DNA of 15,250 nucleotides from Lachnospiraceae bacterium (GCA_900770785.1 CAAGLJ010000113.1:1-15250), one strand, 5' to 3'. Shown: positions 8,077 to 14,993, counted from the first letter of the stretch. The notes: a model not told the origin generated them from the letters alone. Numbers and translations are program-made.

Positions 8077-8105
8077 ATTATACAATGTGCTTTGTCTCAG
8101 GACAA
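8077..8105 (-). promoter_or_regulatory. promoter of the deoB-cdd-nup-pdp operon
   Basis: On the minus strand TTGTCC (8100-8105), a 17-base spacer and a perfect TATAAT (8077-8082). It lies between the terminator of the amino-acid ABC operon and deoB, and is the only good sigma-A-type promoter I see for the seven-gene operon. Confidence 0.75.
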
Positions 8106-8130
8106 CACAATTCTTCGTCTTTGCGATAAA

Positions 8131-8162
8131 GAAAAAGCCGGAAGCTGCTTTCGCTTCCGACT
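8131..8162 (-). terminator. rho-independent terminator of the amino-acid ABC operon
   Basis: AGCCGGAAGC (8136-8145) pairs with GCTTCCGACT (8153-8162) with one G-U wobble on the minus strand and a 7-base loop. On the minus strand the stem is followed by TTTTT. On the plus strand the same stem is followed by TTTTTT, so it could stop transcription in both directions. It lies 34 bases after the ATPase stop codon. Confidence 0.9.
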
Positions 8163-8195
8163 TTTTTATCGTAAATCTGTCTTTATGAAGTATCT

Positions 8196-8936
8196 TTATA
8201 ATACTTTGGATAAAAATTCCCGCAATCTGGGATTCTGGGGATTTTTAAAAAATTCCTCAGGGGTATTTTCTTCTTTAATCTGGCCCTCATCAATAAACAT
8301 CACCCGGGTTCCCACTTCCCTGGCAAAGCCCATCTCATGAGTTACTACTGCCATAGTCATTCCCTGTTTTGCCAGATTTTTCATCACGTTTAAAACTTCT
8401 CCAACCATTTCCGGGTCCAAAGCACTGGTAGGCTCATCAAAGAGCATTACGTCAGGATTCATGCAAAGGGAACGGACGATGGCAATCCTTTGCTTTTGTC
8501 CTCCGGAAAGCTGTGATGGATAGGCATGAGCTTTTTCCTCCAGCCCTACTCTTCCTAAAAGCTCCATAGCCTGCCTTTCTGCTTCTTTCCTGGGCTTCTT
8601 TAACAGCTTAATAGGTGCCAGTGTCATATTCTGTAAAATGGTTTTATGGGGAAACAAATTAAAGTGCTGAAATACCATACCAATCTTCTGACGATACTTG
8701 TTAATGTTGCATTTGGGATCCGTAATATTCAGCCCTTCAAAGCAAATACTTCCCTCCGTGGGCTCCTCCAGTAAATTCAGAGAGCGTAAAAAGGTAGATT
8801 TTCCTGAACCGGAGGGACCAATAATAACCACCACTTCTCCGGGATAAATCCGGGTAGAAATATGATCCAGAACCAGATGATCCCCAAAGGATTTACATAA
8901 ATTGCTGATTTCAAATAAAGCCGTTTTATCTTGCAT
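8196..8936 (-). CDS. polar amino-acid ABC transporter ATPase (GlnQ/HisP type)
   Basis: Cytoplasmic ATPase of the importer, 246 residues, the standard length for the GlnQ/HisP family. Motifs in order: Walker A GPSGSGKST (40-48), Q-loop VFQHFNLFPH (88-97), signature LSGGQKQR (143-150), Walker B VMLFDEPTSALDP (163-175) and switch His200 in VTHE. All catalytic residues are present. The start ATG 8936 overlaps the permease gene by 11 bases and has AAAGGAGG ten bases upstream inside it, so translation is probably coupled. It is the last gene of the operon and is followed by a clear terminator. The amino acid carried cannot be read from the ATPase. Confidence 0.95.
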   Translation of the reverse strand: MQDKTALFEISNLCKSFGDHLVLDHISTRIYPGEVVVIIGPSGSGKSTFLRSLNLLEEPTEGSICFEGLNITDPKCNINKYRQKIGMVFQHFNLFPHKTILQNMTLAPIKLLKKPRKEAERQAMELLGRVGLEEKAHAYPSQLSGGQKQRIAIVRSLCMNPDVMLFDEPTSALDPEMVGEVLNVMKNLAKQGMTMAVVTHEMGFAREVGTRVMFIDEGQIKEENTPEEFFKNPQNPRLREFLSKVL

Positions 8937-9627
8937 CGGTTCTCAGCCTCCTTTCCAGCCTTCCTACCCCAAAGGTCAGTATGGATACGATCACCAGATA
9001 GATTGCCGCCGCTGCCAAAAGCGGAAGCAGAGGCTCATAGGTCTGGCTTCTGATGGTATTGGCTCCATGAGTAATGTCTGTTAAAGCAATATAACCACAG
9101 ATAGAGGTCTCTTTTAACAGGGTAATAAATTCATTTGCCAATGCGGGCAGCACGTTTTTAAGTGCCTGAGGTGCAATAATATGCCACATAGTCTGCCCGT
9201 AGCTAAAGCCCAGACTTCGTCCGGCCTCAAACTGCCCCTGATCAACGGACATAATTCCGGAGCGGAATATTTCCGCCACATAAGCAGCCGAATTGATACC
9301 AAAGGATAGAATGGCAACAAACTGCTTACTTACATTAGGGCTGGCAAATATGATATAGTACATGATCAGCAGCTGGATCATTGCAGGAGTTCCCCGGATA
9401 ACCGTAAGGTAGACCTTGCAAAACCAGTTCAGCAGCTTTAAAACAAAATTTCTGCTTCCGCTTTTATCTGCTGTGGAGCGAATCAGGGCGATAAGAAAGC
9501 CCAGCACCACACCCAGAATACTGGCAAATATGGTTACCATGAAGGTGGTCTTTAAGCCATTAGTGATATACCTCCACCGGTCATCCACAATAAAATTCAA
9601 GTAAAATTTATCCATAAAATCCTGCAT
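8926..9627 (-). CDS. polar amino-acid ABC transporter permease (GlnP/HisM type)
   Basis: Membrane subunit of the amino-acid importer, 233 residues with about five hydrophobic segments. The family landmarks are the RGTPAMIQLLI segment (78-88) and the ATPase-contacting EAA loop beginning EAGRSLGFSYGQ (134-145) and running to PQALK (153-157). With only one permease gene in the operon, it probably works as a homodimer. Start ATG 9627 has GGTGG at short spacing. A second ATG at 9615, preceded by AGGA, is possible, so the first four residues are uncertain. It follows the binding-protein gene by 36 bases. Confidence 0.93.
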   Translation of the reverse strand: MQDFMDKFYLNFIVDDRWRYITNGLKTTFMVTIFASILGVVLGFLIALIRSTADKSGSRNFVLKLLNWFCKVYLTVIRGTPAMIQLLIMYYIIFASPNVSKQFVAILSFGINSAAYVAEIFRSGIMSVDQGQFEAGRSLGFSYGQTMWHIIAPQALKNVLPALANEFITLLKETSICGYIALTDITHGANTIRSQTYEPLLPLLAAAAIYLVIVSILTFGVGRLERRLRTDAR

Positions 9628-9663
9628 ATATCCACCACTTCCTGCCGATTTTTTTGCTTATCC

Positions 9664-10458
9664 TTATTTTGCCCGAACAACAATAACCTGGGTTGCCGTC
9701 GTATAGCTGTCGGAGAAATCCACGCTCTTTAAGCGATCCTCGGTTACGGTCATTCCTGCCACACCGATGTCTGCCTTACCGCTGGTTACAGCATTAATAA
9801 TAGAATCAAACTCCATATCTTCAATCTTTAATTCCATACCCAGAATATCCGCCACAGCACGTGCCATATCTACATCAATACCCACAATTTTCTGATTCTC
9901 ATAATATTCATAGGGCTCGAAAGCTGCGTTAGTAGCCATTACCAGGGTACCATTGCTGCGGTTCACATTTGCAGGGGACTCATAAGGATACCGTCCTTTG
10001 GTATCATCACCTATGTAATTGGATATAATCCTTGCTAATGTACCGTCATCCTTAAGCTGTGCCAGTGCTGCATTAATCTTTTCTGTCAATTCAGCATTTT
10101 CCTTTGAAATACAGATTGCATATTCTTCAATCGCAAATTCTTCCTCCAGAATGGTTAATTCAGGATTCTTTTCTACAAAAGCAATTGCCGGCTGTTCATC
10201 AATAATCACACAGTCAACCTTACCCTGCTTCAACGCCTGGATAGCATCTGCACCTTTATTATAGCGTTCAATTGTAGAGCCCTCCTCTTCATAGTCGCTG
10301 GCATAAATGTCACCGGTGGTTCCCAGCTGTACGCCTATGGTTTTTCCCGCAAGATCCTCTGTGGAATGTACGGTATTTGCAGGTACATCAGAGCCTCCAC
10401 AGGCAGTCAGACCAAGTACCATGGTCAGGGTCATTAAACTAACAATTAACTTCTTCAT
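9664..10458 (-). CDS. amino-acid-binding lipoprotein of an ABC importer, circularly permuted SBP family 3
   Basis: Extracellular solute-binding lipoprotein, first gene of the importer operon. Positions here count from ATG 10461 (265 residues). ATG 10458 is better spaced from AGGAGG (five bases against two), so the likely protein is one residue shorter. Signal and lipobox L-T-A-C put the lipid on Cys21. Every SBP_bac_3 element is present, but the order is reversed. Residues 36-118 are normally the second lobe (DLAGKTIGVQLGTTGD, VIIDEQPA, then AICISK) and 119-150 the C-terminal helices ending IISNYIG. A linker (151-169) follows, then 171-265, normally the N-terminal part (GTLVMATNAAFEPYEYYE, AGMTVTEDR). 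Likely ligand contacts Thr48/Thr49, Asp88 and Arg243 are kept, so binding is probably retained. Substrate is probably a polar amino acid; specificity unknown. Confidence 0.92.
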   Translation of the reverse strand: MKKLIVSLMTLTMVLGLTACGGSDVPANTVHSTEDLAGKTIGVQLGTTGDIYASDYEEEGSTIERYNKGADAIQALKQGKVDCVIIDEQPAIAFVEKNPELTILEEEFAIEEYAICISKENAELTEKINAALAQLKDDGTLARIISNYIGDDTKGRYPYESPANVNRSNGTLVMATNAAFEPYEYYENQKIVGIDVDMARAVADILGMELKIEDMEFDSIINAVTSGKADIGVAGMTVTEDRLKSVDFSDSYTTATQVIVVRAK

Positions 10459-10477
10459 CATATCCTCCTCTTGCCTT

Positions 10478-10493
10478 GCTGCCCCTCGGCAGC
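10478..10493 (-). repeat. leader hairpin before the binding-protein ribosome site
   Basis: On the minus strand GCTGCC-GAGG-GGCAGC is a perfect 6-bp, GC-rich hairpin with a four-base loop. It lies in the roughly 60-base leader of the importer mRNA, about eight bases before the GAGGAGG ribosome site. It has no U-run. It may stabilise the 5' end or affect initiation. Confidence 0.5.
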
Positions 10494-10526
10494 CTGCTGT
10501 TTCGCATATTTATACATTGCTTTTCT

Positions 10527-10554
10527 ATCATAGCATTATTTAAAAAAAATGCAA
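10527..10554 (-). promoter_or_regulatory. promoter of the amino-acid ABC operon
   Basis: On the minus strand TTGCAT (10549-10554), a 16-base spacer and TATGAT (10527-10532), with TGC directly before the -10 forming an extended -10 element. The spacer contains an A/T-rich tract that is also the U-tract of the terminator of the preceding gene. The expected start is near 10520. Confidence 0.72.
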
Positions 10555-10577
10555 CATGATTTAACAAAAATCTTGCA
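10542..10577 (-). terminator. weak rho-independent terminator after the rsmI-lipoprotein unit
   Basis: On the minus strand TGCAA (10573-10577) pairs with TTGCA (10550-10554) and GATTT (10568-10572) pairs with AAATC (10558-10562), with a three-base bulge and a five-base loop, followed directly by eight Ts (10542-10549). The stem is A/T-rich, so termination may be partial. Its 3' half coincides with the -35 of the next promoter. Confidence 0.55.
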
Positions 10578-10598
10578 GTATCTTCACCGTTACAGAAC

Positions 10599-11132
10599 TT
10601 ATTCCAGGGCTTTTCCATACCCTAAAACTCCCTCCAGGGTATCCTCACCAAATAAAGTTATCATCATCACCATTATACGATCATCAATACGCCTTATGTA
10701 AAAATGCTGTGTTCCGCTCAATTCCGGCACTTCAGCCATAAATGAGTAATACTGTTTTCCATATAATTCCATCATCTCCACTGGCCCGCAGCGATAAGAA
10801 TAATCCTTTGAGGTTTTCAGATTTTCCTGTATGGCTTCAAGATAATCCTCCATACGAATCAGAGTTCCTCCCTCCTTTTTTGTCAAATCCTCATAGGTAA
10901 TACTGATGCTGCTGCCGGTTAGCGTATTTTTTGCCAGCAGAGTATTCTCCTCCTCATGCAGCAGCCATTCCTCCGGAAAGGAAAAGTTTATCTCTCCCGG
11001 CATACTGATGGTCTTTTCGGCTTCCTTTTTCGTTTCTTCCTGCCGGCTTGTACAGGCTGGCAAAAACAGCAGACTGAGGATAAGCAGCCACCAGATTCCT
11101 TTTCTCATTACTTTCTGGTTTTCTTTCTTCAT
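10599..11132 (-). CDS. small lipoprotein of unknown function
   Basis: A 177-residue predicted lipoprotein. It has a basic N-terminus, a hydrophobic segment (about 12-24) and lipobox L-P-A-C with Cys27, then a Lys/Glu-rich spacer. The mature part looks like a single alpha/beta domain with INFSFPEEWLL near its start and ISITYEDL, YGKQYYSFMAEV and HFYIRRIDDRIMVMMI further on. The alternation of strands and the opening motif recall the PsbP/DcrB-like small lipoproteins of Firmicutes, but I offer that only as a fold guess. Start ATG 11132 has GAGG eight bases upstream. It follows rsmI by 38 bases with no terminator or evident promoter between, so it is likely co-transcribed with rsmI. No function can be assigned from the neighbours. 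Confidence 0.85.
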   Translation of the reverse strand: MKKENQKVMRKGIWWLLILSLLFLPACTSRQEETKKEAEKTISMPGEINFSFPEEWLLHEEENTLLAKNTLTGSSISITYEDLTKKEGGTLIRMEDYLEAIQENLKTSKDYSYRCGPVEMMELYGKQYYSFMAEVPELSGTQHFYIRRIDDRIMVMMITLFGEDTLEGVLGYGKALE

Positions 11133-11170
11133 TTAAAAAACCTCATTTTCTATAGTCTTTCCATTTTCCA

Positions 11171-12016
11171 TTAATTTTTTACATTAAGCTCCTGATATAC
11201 CTCCCTTTTGCTGATGCCCCGGTCCTTTGCCACCAGCTTCATCGCTTCCTTGCGCTCAATTCCCTTTTCTTCATAATGCTTCATATGCTCTTCAAGCGAA
11301 AGCTGCTGCCAGCAGGCCTTTTCCTCCTCCTGCCTGGCAGATATACTCCTGCCCTCCAGAACCAGCACATATTCCCCTCTGGGAGCATTCTTCTCATAAT
11401 ATTCCAGGGCATCTTTAAGTGTGGTAGGAAATACCGTTTCAAACTTCTTGGTCAACTCCCTGCACAGGGTAATCCGCCTATCCCCCAAAGCAGCCTCCAA
11501 ATCCTTCAACGTCTGCCGCAGATGATGGGGGGCTTCATAAAGAATTATCGTTCTGCTCTCTTTCTTTAATTCCTCCAAAACCACTTTTTTCTCTTTTTTA
11601 TCCGCAGGCAAAAAGCCTTCAAAGCAGAAACGTCTTGTAGACAGACCGGAAAGGGTAAGGGCGGTAATACAGGCCGCCGCTCCCGGCAATGAAGTGACCG
11701 GGATTCCTTCCTCCTGGCATCTGGCCACCAATACCTCCCCCGGGTCGGAAATAGCCGGAGTGCCCGCATCCGTAATCAGGGCAATATTCTTTCCTGCCCG
11801 AAGGCTGCTGATCAGAGTCTCTGCCTTCTCGTACTTATTATGCTCATGATAACTGGTCATGGGAGTTTTTATCTGAAAATGATTTAAAAGCCTGATGCTG
11901 TTTCTGGTATCCTCGGCAGCAATTAAATCTGCCTGCTTGAGGCATTCTATGACCCGGGGCGTCATATCCCCCAGATTTCCAATGGGTGTAGCACATAAAA
12001 AAAGCTGTCCTGTCAT
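11171..12016 (-). CDS. rsmI: 16S rRNA (cytidine1402-2'-O)-methyltransferase
   Basis: Cytoplasmic SAM-dependent enzyme that methylates the 2'-OH of C1402 in 16S rRNA, at the decoding centre. The 281-residue length is normal. It shows the tetrapyrrole-methylase-like fold signatures of RsmI/YraL: TPIGNLGD (10-17), AEDTR (34-38), TDAGTPAISDPG (82-93) and PGAAA (111-115). A C-terminal helical region with charged residues follows. Start ATG 12016 has AAAGGGGG about eight bases upstream. It has its own predicted promoter between it and the sialidase gene. It is a housekeeping gene and has no obvious functional link to the sialidase before it. Confidence 0.96.
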   Translation of the reverse strand: MTGQLFLCATPIGNLGDMTPRVIECLKQADLIAAEDTRNSIRLLNHFQIKTPMTSYHEHNKYEKAETLISSLRAGKNIALITDAGTPAISDPGEVLVARCQEEGIPVTSLPGAAACITALTLSGLSTRRFCFEGFLPADKKEKKVVLEELKKESRTIILYEAPHHLRQTLKDLEAALGDRRITLCRELTKKFETVFPTTLKDALEYYEKNAPRGEYVLVLEGRSISARQEEEKACWQQLSLEEHMKHYEEKGIERKEAMKLVAKDRGISKREVYQELNVKN

Positions 12017-12053
12017 AGCTTTTTCCCCCTTTCCTGGTTATCTTGCTTTTGAC

Positions 12054-12082
12054 AGTATAACAGCTTTTTTCTTTAAACTCAA
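12054..12082 (-). promoter_or_regulatory. promoter of rsmI
   Basis: On the minus strand TTGAGT (12077-12082), a 17-base spacer and TATACT (12054-12059), about 38 bases before the rsmI start codon. It begins right after the sialidase stop. No terminator hairpin is seen between the two genes, so read-through from the sialidase is also possible. Confidence 0.75.
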
Positions 12083-12099
12083 ATTCTTATCTTTAATTT

Positions 12100-14025
12100 T
12101 TACTGACCTATGGATGCAGCTTGTCCTATGTATTTCCAGTTAACCTGTTCTGCTCCATAAACGTTTTTTACCGCTTCAGCCTGTTCTCTTGTAGTGACAA
12201 CATAAGGCATGGTTTTGGAGCCAATTCCCTGAAAGGCAATTTCATACTTTCCACCAGTAATCTCAGAAATACTTACTGCCCGGTAAACAATATCATAGTT
12301 ACTGTCTCTTTCCTCCCATAAAAAGCCCAGTTTTCCATCCGGCTGCAGAGTACAGGTAGAATATGCACTGTTATACTGCTGCAGCAAATAAAAATCATTA
12401 TTATTCCAACCGCTGATATAGTCTTTTGCCGTAATATTTTCTTTCCCCAGCTCTTTGTAATAAACGCTTACACCTACCCGCCTGTCATTTTTCAAAGTCG
12501 GTAATGACTGCAGGGCAAGATAACCGTATTCTCCCGTATCCGTATTTCTGACATAGGTAATATAAACCTCACCATTGGTACTGTTGCCTGCGGGAAAATT
12601 CAATTCCTGTCTGCTGTCCCATAAACCTGTTTTACGTTTAGAATCTTCTTTATTATAGTGAAAAACATTAATATAACGTCCGCTGCCTTTTCTGCTGGAA
12701 ATTAAAACATCTCCATTCGGAAGCTCCTCTATTTTTGCCTCATCTCCCGCCGGTACAGGTGAGGCCTTTACCTCTCCCAGCACATTCCAGGTTTTTCCAA
12801 AATCATCCGAATACAGTACGTGGTTGGCATTGGTAGCGGTATTTCCTTCTCTGGCCAGAATGGCACTGTAAATACGATAATATTCACCTACCTTAATGTA
12901 ACGGGATTGCATTATTCTGCCGGAAGCAAAGAAGAATGCCTTCCAGTCGGGATTTAACTTGTATATCTGTTCATCAATTCTTACCGGTTCTCCAAAGGTT
13001 TCCCCATTATCCTCTGACAGCATATAAGAGGCCTGGGTTCTGTCTACATCCATATAGCCATAGGAGCCGCTTACACTGACCAGCAGAACCTTGTCTGATT
13101 CCCGATCTCCTACCAGAGCCGCATCCCCATAGCTTAGAGCCAGTTCCTTTCCCTGGGTTCCCGGTCTGGTCAGGCCGTCTGTAAGATTTCTGGATATGGA
13201 CCAGGTTCTTCCGTTGGTCAGCGAAGTTCTTTTCACCAAATCAATCTGATGCCCCAGGTTATTATAACCGGGCCAGTTGGTTCCCAGGTCATAGGCCGTG
13301 TCATACCGATAGTCGGCAACCGCAACAATATTTCCATTATTAGCTGTAGTAATGGCCGGAATCCGGTAATGCACCTTCCCGAAAGAAGTCTCCCACAATG
13401 CCTGCTTTCCCTCCTGAGGGGCCATTAATTCGGCTTTTCGGATTCCCCACCAGGCATCTGCCTTATTGTTTCCATCCCCCTCTTTAAAGATGGCATATGT
13501 ACGCTTTCCTGTTCCATTTTCCGTACTCAGGTACTTATTGGTTTCGACAGAGCGAATCACCACATAGCATGTATCCCCTTCTATAGCCTTAATTTCCAGG
13601 GTATAGGGACTTCCTGTATTTTGTTTCGTTTTGTCGGAAACTACAAACTCCATATTCTCATAGCCTTCCTGCCCGGTAATCCCACTGCCAAGAACAGCAA
13701 AACCGGTTCCCTGGTTTCTCATATAGTACTGTTCTGTGCCTGCCTTCTCAAAACACCAGCTATATTTTCGAGAATAACCGTTTGTGTAATTTCCATCATA
13801 CTTCAGCCAGCCTGTCTTTTCTCCTCCATCGTCATAGAGCATCCGATCAGCGGGTTTTAGTAAATTTTCCTGTTCATCATAGGCATCCCATATTTCATAA
13901 AAGGTATCTTTTTTTAATTCCATAGCTTGTCCTACAGAATGTTCAGCATATACATCCAGCTTCATTAGTGCAAATAATGCCAGTCCCATCAGGGCAGCGT
14001 GCTTAAAAAAAGATTTTTTGCTCAT
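12100..14025 (-). CDS. nanH: secreted GH33 exo-alpha-sialidase
   Basis: Releases terminal sialic acid from glycoproteins or glycolipids outside the cell. 641 residues. A signal peptide with probable cleavage after VYA (about residue 27) is followed by an unassigned module of about 160 residues, then a GH33 beta-propeller from about 205. Catalytic features: YRIPAI with the first triad Arg221, VADYRYD with acid/base candidate Asp238 or 242, IEELPNG (432-438) with Arg445 in ISSR, Arg515/516, and nucleophile candidate Tyr555 in AYSTCTL with Glu571/572. Asp-box motifs are SEDNGETF (337-344) and SDDFGKTW (406-413), with a degenerate one at 268-275. There is no LPXTG anchor, membrane tail or recognisable CBM40, so it is probably released. 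About 50 C-terminal residues are unassigned. ATG 14025 is preceded by AAAGGAGGG, which lies in a strong hairpin. Linkage type (hydrolytic or intramolecular trans) cannot be decided. The symbol is by family only. Confidence 0.93.
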   Translation of the reverse strand: MSKKSFFKHAALMGLALFALMKLDVYAEHSVGQAMELKKDTFYEIWDAYDEQENLLKPADRMLYDDGGEKTGWLKYDGNYTNGYSRKYSWCFEKAGTEQYYMRNQGTGFAVLGSGITGQEGYENMEFVVSDKTKQNTGSPYTLEIKAIEGDTCYVVIRSVETNKYLSTENGTGKRTYAIFKEGDGNNKADAWWGIRKAELMAPQEGKQALWETSFGKVHYRIPAITTANNGNIVAVADYRYDTAYDLGTNWPGYNNLGHQIDLVKRTSLTNGRTWSISRNLTDGLTRPGTQGKELALSYGDAALVGDRESDKVLLVSVSGSYGYMDVDRTQASYMLSEDNGETFGEPVRIDEQIYKLNPDWKAFFFASGRIMQSRYIKVGEYYRIYSAILAREGNTATNANHVLYSDDFGKTWNVLGEVKASPVPAGDEAKIEELPNGDVLISSRKGSGRYINVFHYNKEDSKRKTGLWDSRQELNFPAGNSTNGEVYITYVRNTDTGEYGYLALQSLPTLKNDRRVGVSVYYKELGKENITAKDYISGWNNNDFYLLQQYNSAYSTCTLQPDGKLGFLWEERDSNYDIVYRAVSISEITGGKYEIAFQGIGSKTMPYVVTTREQAEAVKNVYGAEQVNWKYIGQAASIGQ

Positions 14026-14028
14026 CCC

Positions 14029-14069
14029 TTTTCCCTCCTTTATAATATCTATGCTAAAAGGAGGGAAAA
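14029..14069 (-). promoter_or_regulatory. perfect 13-bp hairpin that sequesters the sialidase ribosome site
   Basis: TTTTCCCTCCTTT (14029-14041) and AAAGGAGGGAAAA (14057-14069) are exact reverse complements with a 15-base A/T-rich loop. Read in the sialidase mRNA, the first arm is a CCCUCC anti-Shine-Dalgarno and the second arm is the AAAGGAGGG ribosome site plus following bases, ending three bases before the ATG. There is no U-run, so it is not a terminator. It suggests translational control (protein, small RNA, ligand or temperature), or at DNA level an operator. Confidence 0.7.
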
Positions 14070-14102
14070 TATTCCTGAAATGTATTTTTTTGATAAAAAT
14101 TT

Positions 14103-14945
14103 TTATTCAATACTTTCTTCTCTGCCCGCCAGCTTTACCATCCAATAAATAATGGCTGCCACAGCGGCAAGAGAAACCACCTGCAGGATTGCCAACGTCA
14201 TCCTGGAATTTCCAAAAAAAAGGCCGAATATAGGAAAACTTCCAAAAAAATTAAATACCACATGATAAAGCATGGAGGCCAGCACCGACTTACAGTTAAT
14301 GGCCACAAAGCTCATCATGATTCCCAACAGAGTAGCATAACAAATCCATAAAATCTGTCCATGGAAAAGGCCGAAGGCGATGCTGGTAATCGTTACTGCC
14401 AATGCAGTAGGCATTGCTTTTCTCAAGCGGGACAGCACCAGTCCCCGGAAAATCACCTCTTCCACTACAGGCGCCATAATAACGTTTGCAAAAAGAATGG
14501 AAATTATGCTTCCACCCATCATTCCTACAATGGATTCCTCGTACTCCAGCAGCATTTCCTCCGGTATGGGCAAAAGCTCAAAGGCACACTGGATTACCAG
14601 AACGGAAGAAACCGCCAATAAAATAATGGGAAGAATCATCTTTCCCGAAAAGGCAACTATACCCGTTTCCTTTAGAACCTTCTTTTTTTGTACAGCGAAA
14701 ATAAACCAGACAAAGAAAAGGGTCATAAGGCCATAAAGAACTACCATCCATCCTGTGTTTTCAAAAATAAAAATATTTATTCCTTCCAGCATTTCCAGCT
14801 CAGAAATCTGCTCTCCAGCAGCTATCCGGGCTTCCAGCTGTCTGGAATAAATATTACTGAAAATGAGAACTGCCAATAACTGCATTCCTGCAAATAACCC
14901 TATATAGCAAATAGCTTTTCCTGTCTGTTTAAAAAAGTTTTTCAT
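14103..14945 (-). CDS. CPBP-family intramembrane metalloprotease
   Basis: Membrane protein of 280 residues with about seven hydrophobic segments, in the CPBP (CAAX protease and bacteriocin-processing, formerly Abi) family. The three conserved motifs are complete: EEVIFRG with Glu162, Glu163 and Arg167; FGLFH with His195; and HVVFN with His228 and Asn232. The family includes Rce1-type prenyl proteases and bacterial proteins implicated in bacteriocin self-immunity or surface-protein processing. The substrate here is not readable. Start ATG 14945 has GGAGG four bases upstream. The gene lies 77 bases before the sialidase, with no terminator between, so the two may be co-transcribed. No bacteriocin precursor is visible nearby. 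Confidence 0.92.
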   Translation of the reverse strand: MKNFFKQTGKAICYIGLFAGMQLLAVLIFSNIYSRQLEARIAAGEQISELEMLEGINIFIFENTGWMVVLYGLMTLFFVWFIFAVQKKKVLKETGIVAFSGKMILPIILLAVSSVLVIQCAFELLPIPEEMLLEYEESIVGMMGGSIISILFANVIMAPVVEEVIFRGLVLSRLRKAMPTALAVTITSIAFGLFHGQILWICYATLLGIMMSFVAINCKSVLASMLYHVVFNFFGSFPIFGLFFGNSRMTLAILQVVSLAAVAAIIYWMVKLAGREESIE

Positions 14946-14993
14946 CTCTCCTCCATTCTACTTAGCCAAGTAAATCTATTTTCTTTAATGGGT

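Noticed and set aside
8014..8130. Riboswitch in the deoB leader
   Set aside because: The leader after the predicted start is only about 69 bases and shows just a simple A/T-rich dyad, with no known aptamer core visible.
9664..10461. The reversed binding protein as a frameshifted or truncated tandem duplicate (pseudogene)
   Set aside because: It is one continuous frame of normal total length with signal peptide, lipobox and all ligand residues, and each half occurs once.
14029..14069. The 13-bp inverted repeat as a transcription terminator for the CPBP gene
   Set aside because: No U-run follows the stem on either strand, and the second arm is the ribosome site of the next gene.
14103..14945. 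Bacteriocin or phage-defence cassette around the CPBP protease
   Set aside because: No short leader-type precursor peptide, bacteriocin transporter or defence partner is visible; the neighbours are a sialidase and a glycosyltransferase end.
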